Below, one piece after another: positions 50,350 to 61,500 of a DNA stretch of 64,000 nt. How positions within the stretch are numbered: the first letter of the stretch is position 1; the number at the start of each line of letters is the position of its first letter. The translations under genes were made by a program, and so were the position numbers. The DNA is from CAYMDP01 sp964389375 (GTDB lineage Bacteria; Bdellovibrionota; Bdellovibrionia; Bdellovibrionales; UBA1609). The notes beneath the pieces were generated by a model, which made no database searches, had not been told where the DNA came from, and saw only the letters and a list, made by a program, of their open reading frames with translations. Where the stretch lies: NCBI GenBank assembly GCA_964389375.1, contig CAYMDP010000001.1, positions 72,130-136,129 on the forward strand. Reading direction: 5' to 3'.

Positions 50350-53300
50350 GTGAAAGCAACACTCTGGCAACATTTAGGTCGAAATCCACAAGGCTCAAAA
50401 AAGAGAACTTTTCTAATTGGCCTTCTTAGTTTTGCCTTAACAGCTTGTAACGCCAAGCTCTTTAACGAGCGCCCTTCCGAAACTCCAGCACCTTCTGACG
50501 AGCGCATTGAAAAATCCTTCTTTCAAGACCCTTCCGGAAAACCAAAGACCTTTCTTTGTGGTTGGGCTCCAGTTTCGACTCGTGGAGAGTATGGGCATTA
50601 CAATACCCATCTTGTTCATGAAATGGCCCATTGTAATGTTGAATTTGAAGTCACTCAGAATCATCTCGTCGGAAGAATGCTAAACCCCTCCGAGCCAAAT
50701 AACCGTGGGTTGTACAGAGAAGTATTTAGAATCCCAATTCAAAAGCATTTCTATTACGAAAAAGACAAAGATCAATATGGTCGGGAACTTAATAAATTCA
50801 TAGAAAACGAGAGATCCGACTGGTCGGCTCGTCCTATGATGAAGCTGAACCTTTCAGGAATGCAGACCAGTGAAATCATGTTTGGTTACGGCGTAGATGT
50901 AACTTCAGTAAAAGAAATTGAGTGGGATCGAGAAAACAATTTCTTGGGCTTTACTTTAAGCGCAAAATTACCGGGAAATAATTGGTTTAGCACGGAAGTT
51001 CAGGCGGACTATCGAGTGAACTTCTTAAAATTCGACCATGACCCCAGCTTTAAGCGTGTTCCCTATCACCAAGAAAACTCAAAATACATGAATATTCTCC
51101 ACGTTATGGGAATCCGGGAAGAGGGTATTGCTCCATCTTATTATGTCGCTCGATGGGATTTTTCGAAACCTCAAAAAATGTATGTCAGTGGAGCCCCAAA
51201 ACACGTTCAGCCACTTTTGCTTACGGCCATCGAAAAGTGGAATCAGACTTTCGAGAAAATAGGAATTGTTAAAAAGGGGCAAAAGGCTTTTGAGCCTGTT
51301 GTGAAAGATTTGGCTCACCCATTTGACTTAAGATACACGAATTTGACTTGGGTCGATGACAAGCGAATTTCTGCCCATGCACCTCTGGGAATCGGAATGG
51401 CCCATGCCGATGTTCGCAACGGGAAGATCTTATGGGGAAGTGCCGTTATCTACGGCGGAATGATCGAAAAATACGTGACGGCTTATGCTCCGACCGATTC
51501 TGCGGCAAGTGCCTCGAGCCCGGCCGCGCGTGTTTTGCCCCTTATGGAAAGTTTAACTCAGGTTCCTGCAAGATTTAATATTCCTCAAACATTTAAAAGC
51601 CTCGATTTGGGCTTTAAAGATCGTCTTGTCGAAGAAATGCTTAAGCTTCATGGCGGGGACTTAGCGGCAAAACTGAATGCTCAGAATGTGAAGAACTTAA
51701 AGCCTCAAGAGGTCGAAGCCTTAAAAAAAGAATTGGATCTATTAAAGCAGCAGTGGACGGCAAAATCCCAAGGGGGCACACTTCCCTTTGAAAGAATTGT
51801 CGCAGATTTATTGCAGCAGGTTGGAAGGACCTCATCTGATTCGGATCGGCAGTTTTCACAAAACTCTGTCCTTAAGATGATGGGCTTCGAGCGCCAGGCA
51901 AAGTCTGAAGACTATTTTCTTCAAGCAAATGATTCAAAAAGGGCTTTGCTTGCAAAAGTGGCCGCAGAAAAAAACCCAGAACAACAGCGGCGTATGCTTG
52001 AAAGCTACGTTCCAAGTGCTTCTTCCGTGTTCTTGGAAGAGGGAAGAACATTTGCAAATATGGCAGGAAGTTGGGCGGCTTCTCCCGCGCACAAAACACG
52101 TACATTGCCTGAGATGTTTGAATCAGTAGTCGTAGATTTGACCCTCCATGAGATCGGGCACGTGCTGGGCCTTGGACATCAATTTAAAGAGAACATTCTT
52201 CCAAAATCGGGGACTGTTCCATCGAAATTGTATGAAAGCTTAAAGGCAAAAGCGAACGAAGAGAACCACTTTACAAATTATTCCTCTGTGATGGGCTACC
52301 GTCATGGAAAAGTGGAAATGATGGTTCCTGTGAAGGAACTTGCTCCCGGTCCTCACGACGAATTGGTTCTTCGTTATATGTATCTTGGAGAGTATTCGAC
52401 TTACGACAAAGAGAGTGATCAATTCAAGTTCTTTAAGGTGGCCGATGGAAATGGAAAGATTCCACTTCAGACTCTAGATCTTCAGACCAAAAAGAGTCTT
52501 CCAGTGGCCTACTTTCCGGCTTGTAACGATATTGAAGCTTCCCTTTCGGCTGATCCATTTTGTAACAGATGGGATCGTGGAAGTAAGGCCGAAGAAATCG
52601 TAAAAAGCTATTTCGAAAGTCTTTCGGATAACCTTGAGTCGAATTTGTACTCTTTAGTGGGCTCCTCTGGTGACGCTATGAGTGCCGAGTGGAGACTTTG
52701 GGGCAATGCTCTTGACCACATGAGCCGTGTTCGGTTGTTTTATGATGAAATGAGAAGACGCCTTCGTACTGAAGAAAAGCTTAAGCCTCTTTGGGAGCGC
52801 ATCCGGTCCAGTGAAGAAGACCTTTTGGCCTTCTCTAGAGGTTGTACTGAAGGAACTGAAAATCTAAGCTCGACATTAAAAGCCCTTTTTGCAAACGAAG
52901 AAATCCGAGATCTTTGCCGCGCCAATGCCTTGGCCATGAACGAATTTAAATTTTTCTTAAGTCTTCATGAAAGTGATTATACTCGAATGGACCGCAGCAA
53001 TCGTTATGCGAGCAGTGGCTACTTGGCCGGCGACGGAGTGCGTGACTATAGCCATATCTTTGGATCTTGGTATCAGCTGACGAACCTTCCTTTAAAGTTT
53101 ACCTCACTATTTAATCTTACGACTTCCGAGCCCTATGCAATGGGTTGGGGTGGGATGTACTACAACTATTATTATAACGGCGAAGAAGACCGCAACCTCT
53201 ACCGGACTTTGTACCCAAGGGAATATACCCAACTTATTGCGGATGCGGCAAAGTACAATCTGACCTTTGCAAGTACCGGGCAAGACAGTGTCACGACCCT

Positions 53301-54069
53301 AGGTCGCTCGCTTCTTGCCGCAGGTTGGTTAGTTCCGATGCAAAGATATACAACGAACGATTCGGCAAAGCTTCCAGATTCGTTTAACCAAATGTTAAAC
53401 CAACAGACTTCATTCGATCTGAGTATCGTGGCTGTCTTGATTTCTGCGGTGGCCCCAGCGGCAGATTCTGGAGTGAAAGCCGACCACTTTCAAAGATTTA
53501 CCGGAAATATTTTTGACTTCTTCTCTGGAACGAACACAGCGACTCGAGACGTATTCTTGCTTCCCGATGGAAATGTCTTTATTCGCGCGAATCGAATGTT
53601 CTTGTATCCAATTACAAAACTTAAGTTTTACTCTGGGACTTCATCTTATGTGATTGCCTACAAAATTTCCTACACGCACGAAGTTGGCGACGAGCTTTAC
53701 GAAGACAGTGTTAAGTTTTCTCTCAGCGAACTTCACGACCAAGTCACGGGAGCTTGTGTCGATGGGGTCGCGGGATCTGGACTTGCAAATTACTTTCAGT
53801 CTGGAAACACCAAATTTGAGGGCTTCTATATTCCTCCGCAAATTTCTACCGATTCTGGAAAAGAGTCAGAAGAACGGTTCCACGATTCATTGAAAACTGA
53901 GTTTTCAAAATACGAGGCCAGTGTCGCTGAAAAAGTCCCAAGCTGGGCCGCAGGTTCCATGGAAAAAGTCTGTAACGAGGCCAATCGAGGTGTTGGACAG
54001 ATTTTATCCGCGGGCGGTCTCTTAAATGGTTACTGGCTTCCATTAATTAACGAGTTCTTGGTTAAATAA
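50350..54069 (+). CDS. Large metzincin-type zinc metalloprotease lipoprotein
   Basis: GTG start, Shine-Dalgarno AAGGAGA; 1239 residues. Lipobox LTAC (Cys33). Catalytic HEIGHVLGLGH at 600-610 (His600, Glu601, His604, His610) followed by a Met-turn in SSVMGYRHG near 648: the metzincin arrangement. The middle (~280-340) contains YVARWDFSKP and a WVDDKRISAHAPLGIGMAHADVR stretch resembling bacterial 'zinc-dependent metalloprotease' families of the DUF5117/DUF4953 kind (tentative). The ~580 residues after the catalytic core are unassigned. First gene of the operon; the next starts 13 bp later. Probably anchored to the outer membrane. Confidence 0.85.
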   Translation: MKATLWQHLGRNPQGSKKRTFLIGLLSFALTACNAKLFNERPSETPAPSDERIEKSFFQDPSGKPKTFLCGWAPVSTRGEYGHYNTHLVHEMAHCNVEFEVTQNHLVGRMLNPSEPNNRGLYREVFRIPIQKHFYYEKDKDQYGRELNKFIENERSDWSARPMMKLNLSGMQTSEIMFGYGVDVTSVKEIEWDRENNFLGFTLSAKLPGNNWFSTEVQADYRVNFLKFDHDPSFKRVPYHQENSKYMNILHVMGIREEGIAPSYYVARWDFSKPQKMYVSGAPKHVQPLLLTAIEKWNQTFEKIGIVKKGQKAFEPVVKDLAHPFDLRYTNLTWVDDKRISAHAPLGIGMAHADVRNGKILWGSAVIYGGMIEKYVTAYAPTDSAASASSPAARVLPLMESLTQVPARFNIPQTFKSLDLGFKDRLVEEMLKLHGGDLAAKLNAQNVKNLKPQEVEALKKELDLLKQQWTAKSQGGTLPFERIVADLLQQVGRTSSDSDRQFSQNSVLKMMGFERQAKSEDYFLQANDSKRALLAKVAAEKNPEQQRRMLESYVPSASSVFLEEGRTFANMAGSWAASPAHKTRTLPEMFESVVVDLTLHEIGHVLGLGHQFKENILPKSGTVPSKLYESLKAKANEENHFTNYSSVMGYRHGKVEMMVPVKELAPGPHDELVLRYMYLGEYSTYDKESDQFKFFKVADGNGKIPLQTLDLQTKKSLPVAYFPACNDIEASLSADPFCNRWDRGSKAEEIVKSYFESLSDNLESNLYSLVGSSGDAMSAEWRLWGNALDHMSRVRLFYDEMRRRLRTEEKLKPLWERIRSSEEDLLAFSRGCTEGTENLSSTLKALFANEEIRDLCRANALAMNEFKFFLSLHESDYTRMDRSNRYASSGYLAGDGVRDYSHIFGSWYQLTNLPLKFTSLFNLTTSEPYAMGWGGMYYNYYYNGEEDRNLYRTLYPREYTQLIADAAKYNLTFASTGQDSVTTLGRSLLAAGWLVPMQRYTTNDSAKLPDSFNQMLNQQTSFDLSIVAVLISAVAPAADSGVKADHFQRFTGNIFDFFSGTNTATRDVFLLPDGNVFIRANRMFLYPITKLKFYSGTSSYVIAYKISYTHEVGDELYEDSVKFSLSELHDQVTGACVDGVAGSGLANYFQSGNTKFEGFYIPPQISTDSGKESEERFHDSLKTEFSKYEASVAEKVPSWAAGSMEKVCNEANRGVGQILSAGGLLNGYWLPLINEFLVK

Positions 54070-54082
54070 GGTGGAGATGAAT

Positions 54083-57000
54083 ATGAAGTTACAAGTTGTG
54101 ATTAAGATTCTTCTCGCAAGCTTAGTTCTCGGGGCCTGCTCTCCGAAAGTCTCCGAACGCTTTCCTCACGAAGGAAAGAAGGAATGGACTCCCCAAGAGG
54201 CTCCGATCGATTTGAATGTTTCAGAAGAAGAATTTTTAGCGATAGACCTAAATGCTAAGTTTAAGAATCTCGAGTCTAAGGATCTTGGTCTTGTTGAAGA
54301 AATTATGTTCAGTCTTAAACCCTTTGTTTTAAATTCTCGGTTTATTGAGAATACAAAGTTTAATACAGCGCGCATGGGACAGGCGGTGAATCTCTTCAAC
54401 CGAGCCTATTTTAGACTATTGTCCCAAGAAAAAATCTCGCAAAAGCTACTCGAGGTTCGAGCGAGCTACCTTGCGACAATTTTTTCGGGTTGTTCGCGCG
54501 ATTTGAAGAGTGATTGCTACCATCTCTCTCGTAGCAACACAAGCCCACTATTGACAGACAACTGGACAAGCCCCTTGCTGGTTCGCCTTGTTAGAATCAA
54601 TGAAGATCAAATTGAAGCAGAACTCGCCCGGGCTAAGGGCGTTGAGAATTGCGTAAAAGAAAGTCAAACTTGCAGGAACCTTATCGAAGAACGATATAAA
54701 ATTCTTGCGGCGGCGATGAAGACTCAAAGAGTCCGTACCGTGAACCCAGAATTTTCATTTGCCTATATGAAATATGCAAGGGCCTTTGCCTCTTTGACTG
54801 AGTATTGGAAGGCAAGGTCCGAGACTGCGGCAATGGCCAATTCGAACTCTTCTGTAGCGGTTGAAGACTTTAGTCTTGGCTATTTGAACGATGTTCATGG
54901 CAAAGTTTTTGAAAGTATGATCGCAAAGTACAACCCAAAGGATATCAAAGATCCAGAGTTTAGTGAATTTGTCGAAAATTTTAATCCTTGGCAGTATTCG
55001 AGTCGAAAGTCAGATATTTTTAGACACGGGATCCGAAAGATTTTTAGTCTTGCGGCTCAATGTTGTATCTACTCTGATCCTGCAAAGACAAAATTAAGCC
55101 CATCTTTTGTGTCGGCTTTAACTGAATCTCAGACTGAAAAAGACGAGACCTATCCCTCTCTCCGTCAGATTATCGAACAAGTTCAAAATTCTGGAAACGG
55201 TGATGTCTTGACTCGCCTTGGGCTTGCTGGGGACGCTGCAAAGATTTTGAGCTCATCGGGGACTCTCGACGAAACGTTTTACGTTGTAGATCGTCTTTAC
55301 AGAGGACATCTTGAGACCTCTGAAGCGAATATGATCTTACGTCAACTCAATCAGGCCAAGGTGCGAAGAGATCTTTCGGAGCGAGTGGCTCTTTACGCAA
55401 GATTTCAGCTTTTGAACATGATTGATGAGACCAATCGGTTTATGGCAGGCATTTATAACACTAAGGGGCTTCCTAGTGATAAAATGTTTGAAATGGCTTT
55501 GACCGAGTCTCGCTACCTTTCCTCGCGGTGGTTGGCCTTTTTGTCTCGTATGGACCTTTTAAATAAATTTGTCGGAAGTTATTTTAAAAGTCTTTCGACG
55601 ACGGATGAAGAGAGAAAGTCCTATGAAAAGGTAAATCAATTGGTTCAGGGTCTAAACCGAAATATTCACTATCTTTCGATCTATCCAAATATGTATGTTT
55701 TGAACTACTACTTGGTAAAGATGAAAGGCTCGATTTCAATATCTGTTTGGTGGAGAAAAGAGCCCATTCAAGTTGATGCCGGGACTGTGTTGAATGCGTT
55801 TTTTTCGGGCGGGATGCAGCCTTGGTTAAAGTTTGGTGAGGATTCATTGGCTTTACCTAAAGAGATGATCCTATATTCACTTTACTATGGACTTAAGACA
55901 AACACCTTTGAAACCTTTGTCCGATTTGCCGAAGAAGGTGGCGAAAACAATGACTTTTTCTCACAGATATTTTCTAAATATATCGAAGAAACTTTAAGGG
56001 GCGCCGAAGAGCAGTACCTTGAGATCAAGCGCAACGCGCTTCGCTATCCAACGGCTTACGCCCTTGCGGATCAAATGTGTTCTTATGAGACCGGATTTAA
56101 TTTAGATGGAGTAAAAGTTCAAGCCTTTGGGCCAAGGGTGGATATTCCAATCACTCAACTCGCTCAGCTGAATTATTCTGGCTTTGGATCGGAAGGAGTC
56201 AGTACGACGCTTGCAAGCTTATTGACATCTGGACAGGAGCTGGCTTCCGAATTTAGAGGGGACATCGATGAAAAGGTGACCTATTTAAATGCGATGATTT
56301 CTATTGTTGAGAGCCATCTTCTTAAGACTGGAAAAATTGAAAAACTTGGGCAGTCTCATAAAGACCTAGATCAAGGAAGAGCATTGATTAAAAGTCTGGA
56401 AAAAATTAAAAATTCCGTACTTGCAGAGTTTGTTGGAAAGAGTCAAAAAATTGCAGACTGTATGATCCATCTTAAAGAGGTTGAGCGAAGACGGGCGAAT
56501 CGTCTTTACGAAGAAGAGCGCAAATATCTAGGATGGGTTCATGATATCATGGCGCCTTTAAATGAAATTACAGATGGCAATCAGCTTTTGGCGAAGGGCG
56601 AGGAGTTGAATAAAACCCATTTTAAGGGCAAGTCTCGATTTGATGGCATTGATGGTCGTTCTTACGTCATGTCAAGATTCGACCTTTATATGCGCATGAA
56701 AGAGCGAATTGAGAAGGACGTATTCCTGAACCCTTTGGATGAAGAAACAAAGGTTTACGGAGATTCATTGGGGCGATATCTAAAGCCGCGTCGAGTTTCG
56801 GTTTATATTCCACCAGGGATCGAAGAAATGGAGCTTGTGCGTCGAGGACGCGCAGATGGAATTAGCTTTGAATGGGTTGCCGATAAGAATGAGTTTATCC
56901 GAAAAGGAATGAGCGCATTAAGTGGAACCTCGGACGCCTTAATCCGTTGGGCCGAGTACTCTAAGGCGGATCTTTCACTAGAAAACTATCTCAGCTCAAT

Positions 57001-57688
57001 GATTGAGTTCTATCTTCTTTCTGAGGACAAAACATTTCGGGCGGATTCGTGTGAAGATAAAGCTTGTGAACAATCTCTTGCATTGGCACCGAGGGACTTA
57101 GTCGATGTTTATCTAAAAATGCTTTCTTCCTACACGATGGATGCGTTTGATGTGAAGAATTATGCTGATTTTTCTAGAGACGGTAAAAAAGATCGAAGTT
57201 TCTTCGATAAGCTTTTCGTCGAAGAAAATACCAGAAATTCTATCCCGCTGTTTGAAGGTCTGATGCGACGTATGTATGCGGACTCTGGCATCCGTTTTGA
57301 GACCGCAGGACATGTTGGAACAGCCTTTGAGGTGGCGAAGACTTTAAATAATATATTCACACTGATCTTCGAGCCTGATGAGTCGCTAAAGACTTCATTA
57401 GCTGCAACTTATGGAGACCGTGCAAATCGAACTTTAAGAAAAGTGAAGGATCTATTCTCGTACATTCAAGGCCTAGAGAAAGATGCCTCTGCTCATTCTG
57501 AGGAACTGGCGGTGATGAGCAGGCCGATCTTTATTGAAAACGGACAAGCTTTCAGTTGGGATCAAAAAAATGCAGGTTTGGTCTTTGACCAAGGCGTGCA
57601 GGATCTCAACTACTTGATTGATGATTTCTCTCAAAGAACCGGAGATCTATTCGGAACACGAAAAGCTCTTAGCGATAAGGGGCAATAG
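54083..57688 (+). CDS. Giant lipoprotein A of the metzincin operon, unknown
   Basis: ATG 54083 with GGTGGAG six bases upstream (a GTG at 54071 is part of that Shine-Dalgarno). 1201 residues; lipobox LGAC (Cys19). Predominantly helical, with Cys pairs (FSGCSRDLKSDCYH, CVKESQTCRNL, DSCEDKACE). Several stretches correspond in order to the protein at 58553: YPNMYVLNYYLVKMKG, then a GGMQPWLKFGEDS region, LYYGLKTNTF, and YVMSRFDLYMRMK. The two are therefore likely paralogues. No known domain. Possibly a periplasmic or outer-membrane partner of the protease. Confidence 0.75.
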   Translation: MKLQVVIKILLASLVLGACSPKVSERFPHEGKKEWTPQEAPIDLNVSEEEFLAIDLNAKFKNLESKDLGLVEEIMFSLKPFVLNSRFIENTKFNTARMGQAVNLFNRAYFRLLSQEKISQKLLEVRASYLATIFSGCSRDLKSDCYHLSRSNTSPLLTDNWTSPLLVRLVRINEDQIEAELARAKGVENCVKESQTCRNLIEERYKILAAAMKTQRVRTVNPEFSFAYMKYARAFASLTEYWKARSETAAMANSNSSVAVEDFSLGYLNDVHGKVFESMIAKYNPKDIKDPEFSEFVENFNPWQYSSRKSDIFRHGIRKIFSLAAQCCIYSDPAKTKLSPSFVSALTESQTEKDETYPSLRQIIEQVQNSGNGDVLTRLGLAGDAAKILSSSGTLDETFYVVDRLYRGHLETSEANMILRQLNQAKVRRDLSERVALYARFQLLNMIDETNRFMAGIYNTKGLPSDKMFEMALTESRYLSSRWLAFLSRMDLLNKFVGSYFKSLSTTDEERKSYEKVNQLVQGLNRNIHYLSIYPNMYVLNYYLVKMKGSISISVWWRKEPIQVDAGTVLNAFFSGGMQPWLKFGEDSLALPKEMILYSLYYGLKTNTFETFVRFAEEGGENNDFFSQIFSKYIEETLRGAEEQYLEIKRNALRYPTAYALADQMCSYETGFNLDGVKVQAFGPRVDIPITQLAQLNYSGFGSEGVSTTLASLLTSGQELASEFRGDIDEKVTYLNAMISIVESHLLKTGKIEKLGQSHKDLDQGRALIKSLEKIKNSVLAEFVGKSQKIADCMIHLKEVERRRANRLYEEERKYLGWVHDIMAPLNEITDGNQLLAKGEELNKTHFKGKSRFDGIDGRSYVMSRFDLYMRMKERIEKDVFLNPLDEETKVYGDSLGRYLKPRRVSVYIPPGIEEMELVRRGRADGISFEWVADKNEFIRKGMSALSGTSDALIRWAEYSKADLSLENYLSSMIEFYLLSEDKTFRADSCEDKACEQSLALAPRDLVDVYLKMLSSYTMDAFDVKNYADFSRDGKKDRSFFDKLFVEENTRNSIPLFEGLMRRMYADSGIRFETAGHVGTAFEVAKTLNNIFTLIFEPDESLKTSLAATYGDRANRTLRKVKDLFSYIQGLEKDASAHSEELAVMSRPIFIENGQAFSWDQKNAGLVFDQGVQDLNYLIDDFSQRTGDLFGTRKALSDKGQ

Positions 57689-57694
57689 ACTAAG

Positions 57695-58543
57695 ATGAAA
57701 CTGACCCTAGCGCGGACTATTTATTTTGCGGCAAGTTTGATGCTGGCTCAAGCTTCTTGGGCCCAGTCTTCAAATAGTCTGCGCCCTGGGGACGAGCCCT
57801 TTAAGCCGGAGCTTGCGAAATGGTCAAGCTCTGTCAGTTGGGAGACCTCCTCCGATCTTGCCGAAAATTCTTCTCCGAGAGCTTACAATCACAGATTGAT
57901 CGGTGGACTCGAGTACCGGGCTCTTCCTGAGTTTTCTTTGGCCGGTTTAGTAGAAATGAGGACCCTCACTTTAAATGGTCAGATTCCGAAGGGTTCTGAG
58001 CAAAATTACGAAGAGGTGTTTTCTCCGCTGGTGGTTCTTTCGGGGAGTTATGTCCAGAAGATGTTCGAAAAGCACTCTTGGCGTGCGGGAATGAATGGCA
58101 GCTTATTTTTAGATGAAGCCAGTCGACTTGAGGGTTACAAAGGACTCCTTGGGGTCAATGGACGTCTGCATTTTAATTTTTTTGATGGATTTTATACCAT
58201 GGGGCATCGAGTAGGCTTGTCGTATTTGATGAACTCATTTGAATTTGGTTCGAATTTGGCAGCCAACCCGAGTGAGTTTTTGGCTTATTCTTGGATGAAC
58301 TCATTCAGGATTACGGATCAGCTGCGCTTTGGAATTTCCTTCTCTGCAAGGATGACCAGATACTTAGACAGCTTTGTTGACTACAACTACTTAACCGCTG
58401 TGAGCCTGACCCAGAATTGGGAAAAGGCATACCTCTCTCTTGAGTACGAGAACGGCGGGTTTACGGAAGAAGGACGAGTTGACTTTTGGTATCTGAATCA
58501 GTTTCGAAGAATTGTAAGTTTGTCCTTGGGCGCGACTTTTTAA
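57695..58543 (+). CDS. Outer-membrane beta-barrel-like protein of the metzincin operon
   Basis: 282 residues; signal peptide ~1-23 (ASWAQ). The mature chain shows repeated amphipathic strands with aromatic girdles (YNHRLIGGLEYRALPEF, HRVGLSYLMNSFEF, LRFGISFSARMTRYL, AYLSLEYENGG) and the C-terminal SLSLGATF ending in Phe, the typical BAM recognition. A 10-12-stranded barrel is plausible. It is 6 bp downstream of lipoprotein A and 9 bp before lipoprotein B, between two paralogous lipoproteins. Confidence 0.72.
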   Translation: MKLTLARTIYFAASLMLAQASWAQSSNSLRPGDEPFKPELAKWSSSVSWETSSDLAENSSPRAYNHRLIGGLEYRALPEFSLAGLVEMRTLTLNGQIPKGSEQNYEEVFSPLVVLSGSYVQKMFEKHSWRAGMNGSLFLDEASRLEGYKGLLGVNGRLHFNFFDGFYTMGHRVGLSYLMNSFEFGSNLAANPSEFLAYSWMNSFRITDQLRFGISFSARMTRYLDSFVDYNYLTAVSLTQNWEKAYLSLEYENGGFTEEGRVDFWYLNQFRRIVSLSLGATF

Positions 58544-58552
58544 GGAATGGGC

Positions 58553-61500
58553 ATGAGATTTATTAAGTTCATTTTACTTCCAGTTCTTTTGTTGGCTTCT
58601 GCTTGTACAGAAAGATCGAAACCTTTATTCGAACATGAGACTGCAAAGCCAGACGCATTTCAAACGAGCACTCCCACTGCGGAAGAATTGGTTCATATGC
58701 CTGAGCTCGCTTCCGTATTAGAGCAGAAAAAAACCTACTCTGGGACGGATCTTGTGAAGCTATGGTTAAGTCCTCTTTCGATAAAATTACTTTCAGAAAC
58801 TCGTCTGTCTCAACCGAAGACGAGAGAAGAGGATGAGTCTCGTCATCTTTTAAGGGCCATGAATTCGGGTCTTTTAGAGGCGATTCAAACGGGAAAAGTT
58901 CTTCGCAAAGATCTTGAGCCTATCTTAGAGCGCTATCTATCGGCAGTTGAATATCAGTGTGAATCGACAAAGAGTTCCTGCGTGGGCCTGGCTTATTTGA
59001 AAACGGATCCATCTAGTCGAAAAATTTTCGAATATATGGCTGATTTTTTTAAAGGACGGGGAGAGGCCTTTGAATATCGGATATTGGTTTACGCTCAGGC
59101 CTTAAAAAATCAACAAATGGACATTCAGTTTTCGAAACGTTTTATCGAAGTTGGATTACGAAACCAAAAGACCCGCCAAGCGAGTCAGTTTTTAGACGAG
59201 CGTGGTCGAGAGATGTTGGGCTCGGTACTAGAAATCGAGATATCCAAACTGTCCAAAGTTCGATTGAGTGAGGAGGATCGGAAGTGGCTCGAGGAAATCC
59301 GAATATGGGATTTGTTCTTAGACGAAACTCGGACTTTGTCTGTTCAAGCATTAGGCTCTCTCGCAAAACTTATCGGGTCTCAGGGCCTATATCTTGGTCC
59401 AAATGGCCAGGTGACAGAGAGGGTTCGACTCGAGAGCCAACTTGATGCAAAAGATCCGATCTCGTATCAAGCTCAACTGTTAGAGCTACGAAAACGAAAG
59501 ATGTTGGTCGGATCTGATGTTCAACCGATCGATACAATTGCGGATTTGAAGTACTTCTTTTTGTTAAACCGAGTCTTTTTAAATAAGATCAGCCCGGATC
59601 AGGCCTTGTTGTTAAGTCAAGGTTTTCAATTTGAAGGCGAGCGTTTCGAAAAAATCGTAAGATCTTACGCTCAGACTCAGTTTTCTGGGTACCTGCTCAA
59701 GTCGACGCTGATGGCAAACGATCTGTTTGATGTTAAAATTCCTGTCGAAAGACTGCTTTGGAATACGATCGACTTGAGTAGTTCGATTCAGAATGTATGG
59801 GGGGACTATCGTTCGAGAATGGCGAATGTTGAGAAGTTTTCGATTCGTTTGGCTCGTGAGGCCCAAGATAAAAAAATTGAAGATTCTCTTCGCTCGATGT
59901 TTAATTCGTCTGAACGTTCAATCAAATATTCGGCCGTTTACCCTCACACGATGGCGCTTTTTTATAAACTCTCTCAAAAAGGTTTTGCCCTTAAGTTTCC
60001 TCGAAGTAATAGGGAGCTTAAGTCGAGCGACCTCTTTGTCTACCTTTATAACGGCGAACTTGAGTCGCCACTTTTTAACTACTCCGAAGATACCGAGCCG
60101 CTGTCTCCTGTTGAAATCCTGTATGCTTTTGATTTCGCAGTACGCTCAAATCTTTTTGCGGTTGTGGGGATCGATCCTGATGATTACATCGCAGACGCCT
60201 TGTCGAGGATGAGTCAACTGAGATCCGAGCAGTTACGGACGAGGCTTGAAGCGATTCGTGCCCGGTACAACGGCTCGGTGGCATTTTCTCAATTAATGAT
60301 GACTTGTGGTGAGTTTAAGGGTGCAAAACCTTATCCGCGGACATTATTTTTAGAAGATGTCCCGCGTGCGCCTTATTTGGGTCAGTTATTTGAAATGGCG
60401 GCGACGGGGATTTCGAGCAGAAATAGCAGAACTCGTCCTGGTGAGCTTCCGGTAGATTATCACGGCCTATTTTTGATGGACAGTGAGATCGCAGAAGACT
60501 TAGAGCGTGCGCGAGTCGATCTCGGGGCAGTGATCCGAGCGGGCGAAGCCATGCAAACGTCTTATTCAGCCTTTTTAAAGGCCTCTGGGATTCGTGGTGA
60601 CGAAGTCCAGAAGAAGTTATCAAAGTCATCAGTACAGCTGAATCAGATCAAAGGACTAAAAAGAGAATATTTCACTGAAATCGCTGACCGATATCGACAG
60701 ACTGGATTTTGTCTTGCAAAAGCCGCGGCGAAAGATTTCGATGTTCAGGATCAGGTCTTGAAATATGAAATTGAGTTTTTGAAACAAGTCTATCGAGACA
60801 TTCAAAAGCTTAGATCTGAGCCAAATAATTCAGGACTTCTGCAGCAGATCCAGTCAAAGTATGAATTCACCGGATTGCCGAGCTCCTATAAGGGCAGTTT
60901 GCAGATATCTAAGGATGGAATTCGGTATACAAACCTTGATTTTTGGGTGCGGGCAAGTCGCTACCTTATGGCGGGGCTGAAAACCGAGACGGTGAACTTA
61001 CCAGCCATTGCGCCGAATCTGTCTTTCGACTACGGCGAGAGTTTTGATTTAAAAAGCCCACTGCTGCGCAATATGAACCATGATTTTGTGTTTGCTCAAG
61101 ACGAGGGGACATTTATTCGCTCAATCCTCTCCCTTTTATACCAAGGTGGGAAGAGTCTAACAAGCAGTGCTAAAGAAAGTTTTTTATATTGGGAAACAGC
61201 CTCAGGAAGACCTATTTTTCCATGGAAGTCCATGCTCCATGGTCTTGTGGTTCTGTATCGGTCTGGATTACAAGATTCTGAAGGTCAGCCATTTATCGAA
61301 CCAACAGAGCTTTTTGAAATACATCAGGAGTTTTTAAAACTGACCAATCTTTCTGAAATGGAAAGATTCGTGATGACTGAGCGAAGCGCATTTCAAAAGT
61401 TTGATCCGGTTTATTTCTCGACGGTCATGCTGGAGTGGAATGTCATGAGTCGAAAAATTAAAGAGACCCATGGGATATTGGATTTTCCTATAAGCCTGAT